A DNA stretch of 5,466 bases from Alphaproteobacteria bacterium (lineage in GTDB: Bacteria; Pseudomonadota; Alphaproteobacteria; Micavibrionales; UBA2020). Below the pieces are notes generated by a model, which was given only the letters and a program-made list of their open reading frames with translations, searched no databases and was not told the origin of the DNA. The position numbers and the translations under genes are program-made. The stretch covers positions 1 through 5,466 of the forward strand of contig JADYYV010000228.1 of the NCBI GenBank assembly GCA_020853455.1, written 5' to 3'. This document shows positions 5,296-5,466 of this stretch, one piece after another; the first letter of the stretch is position 1, and every line of letters begins with the position of its first letter.

Positions 5296-5336
5296 TATAC
5301 AAGTGCTTGGTTTCCTTCTATAATTGTTGTAACAAT
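5296..5336 (+). promoter_or_regulatory. gspF: Internal promoter with overlapping operator-like palindrome
   Basis: TATACA (5296-5301, 4 of 6) is followed after 17 bases by a perfect TATAAT (5319-5324). ATTGTT-GT-AACAAT (5323-5336), a perfect inverted repeat, begins within the -10 box and covers the expected start point. This lies in the 123-base gap between the ATPase and platform genes. It suggests the second gene can also be transcribed on its own and may be repressed there. Confidence 0.55.
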
Positions 5337-5391
5337 ATCAGGTGGGCTCAATTCTCGGGTTCATCTGTCACGGGGTTCAGGGCGAATAACC

Positions 5392-5466
5392 ATGCCAAAG
5401 TTCAGCTATAGAGCAATTAACCAAAACGGCCGCCCCGTGCGCGGCGTCGTTAACGCGGCCAATGAA
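5392..5466 (+). CDS. gspF: GspF/PilC-family inner-membrane platform protein, 5' end only
   Basis: Only the first 25 codons are in the window. MPKFSYRAINQNG followed by RPVRGVVNAANE matches the start of GspF/PilC proteins ('MP.F.Y.A.D..G....G...A'). AGGGCG at 5379-5384 lies 7 bases before the ATG and supports the start. In this family the protein spans the inner membrane and couples the ATPase to pilin or pseudopilin assembly, which fits its place directly after the GspE/PilB-type gene. Full-length members are about 400 residues with three membrane spans, none of which is visible here. GspF cannot be told from PilC on this fragment. Confidence 0.85.
   Translation, partial: MPKFSYRAINQNGRPVRGVVNAANE

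Noticed and set aside
671..5373. The word TGTCAC recurring near gene ends and starts (679, 764, 2470, 3003, 5366)
   Set aside because: It is short and partly inside coding sequence, with no consistent spacing or partner half-site. It cannot be told from chance without genome-wide counts.

Overview
The window looks like chromosomal DNA from a Gram-negative, GC-rich proteobacterium. A lineage in or near the Alphaproteobacteria is my best guess. The guess rests on codon use rich in GC, the Ala/Pro-rich linker style, a periplasmic DUF2147-like protein and a type II secretion/type IV pilus-type assembly ATPase followed by its membrane platform gene. No rRNA or tRNA, CRISPR array or transposase is visible, and I found no phage gene.

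Layout. Positions 1-609 (+) hold the 3' end of a gene whose product has a degenerate RelA/SpoT-like HD helical segment and a Pro/Gly tail. Positions 610-1187 are a long non-coding stretch with a Rho-independent terminator (703-737), a repeated 14-mer on either side of it, a second intrinsic terminator (893-915) that may end a small RNA, and a hairpin-ended inverted-repeat element (about 916-1038). A promoter-like sequence (1064-1092) then precedes a small ankyrin-repeat protein (1188-1652, +). Its last codons are duplicated just beyond the stop.

On the minus strand, two genes overlap by 4 bases and form a two-gene unit (3023 down to 1678). The first encodes a secreted DUF2147-like protein. 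The second encodes a CobT-like protein (nicotinate-nucleotide:dimethylbenzimidazole phosphoribosyltransferase fold) that appears to have lost the active-site motifs. A good promoter candidate for the pair lies at 3136-3164.

A divergent regulatory region (3024-3339) leads into a GspE/PilB-family ATPase (3340-5268, +). It carries an N-terminal MshEN-type domain with the two 24-residue c-di-GMP-binding repeats, followed by Walker A, Asp box, Walker B, His box and a tetracysteine zinc site. After 123 bases, which contain a perfect TATAAT box overlapping an inverted repeat, the first 25 codons of a GspF/PilC-family inner-membrane protein begin at 5392 and run off the window. These last two genes should act together: the cytoplasmic hexameric ATPase drives pilin or pseudopilin assembly through the membrane platform.

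The most interesting items are the motif-less CobT homologue, the paired-hairpin element with compensatory changes, and the possible small RNA between the two terminators. I do not see a clearly new multi-gene system.
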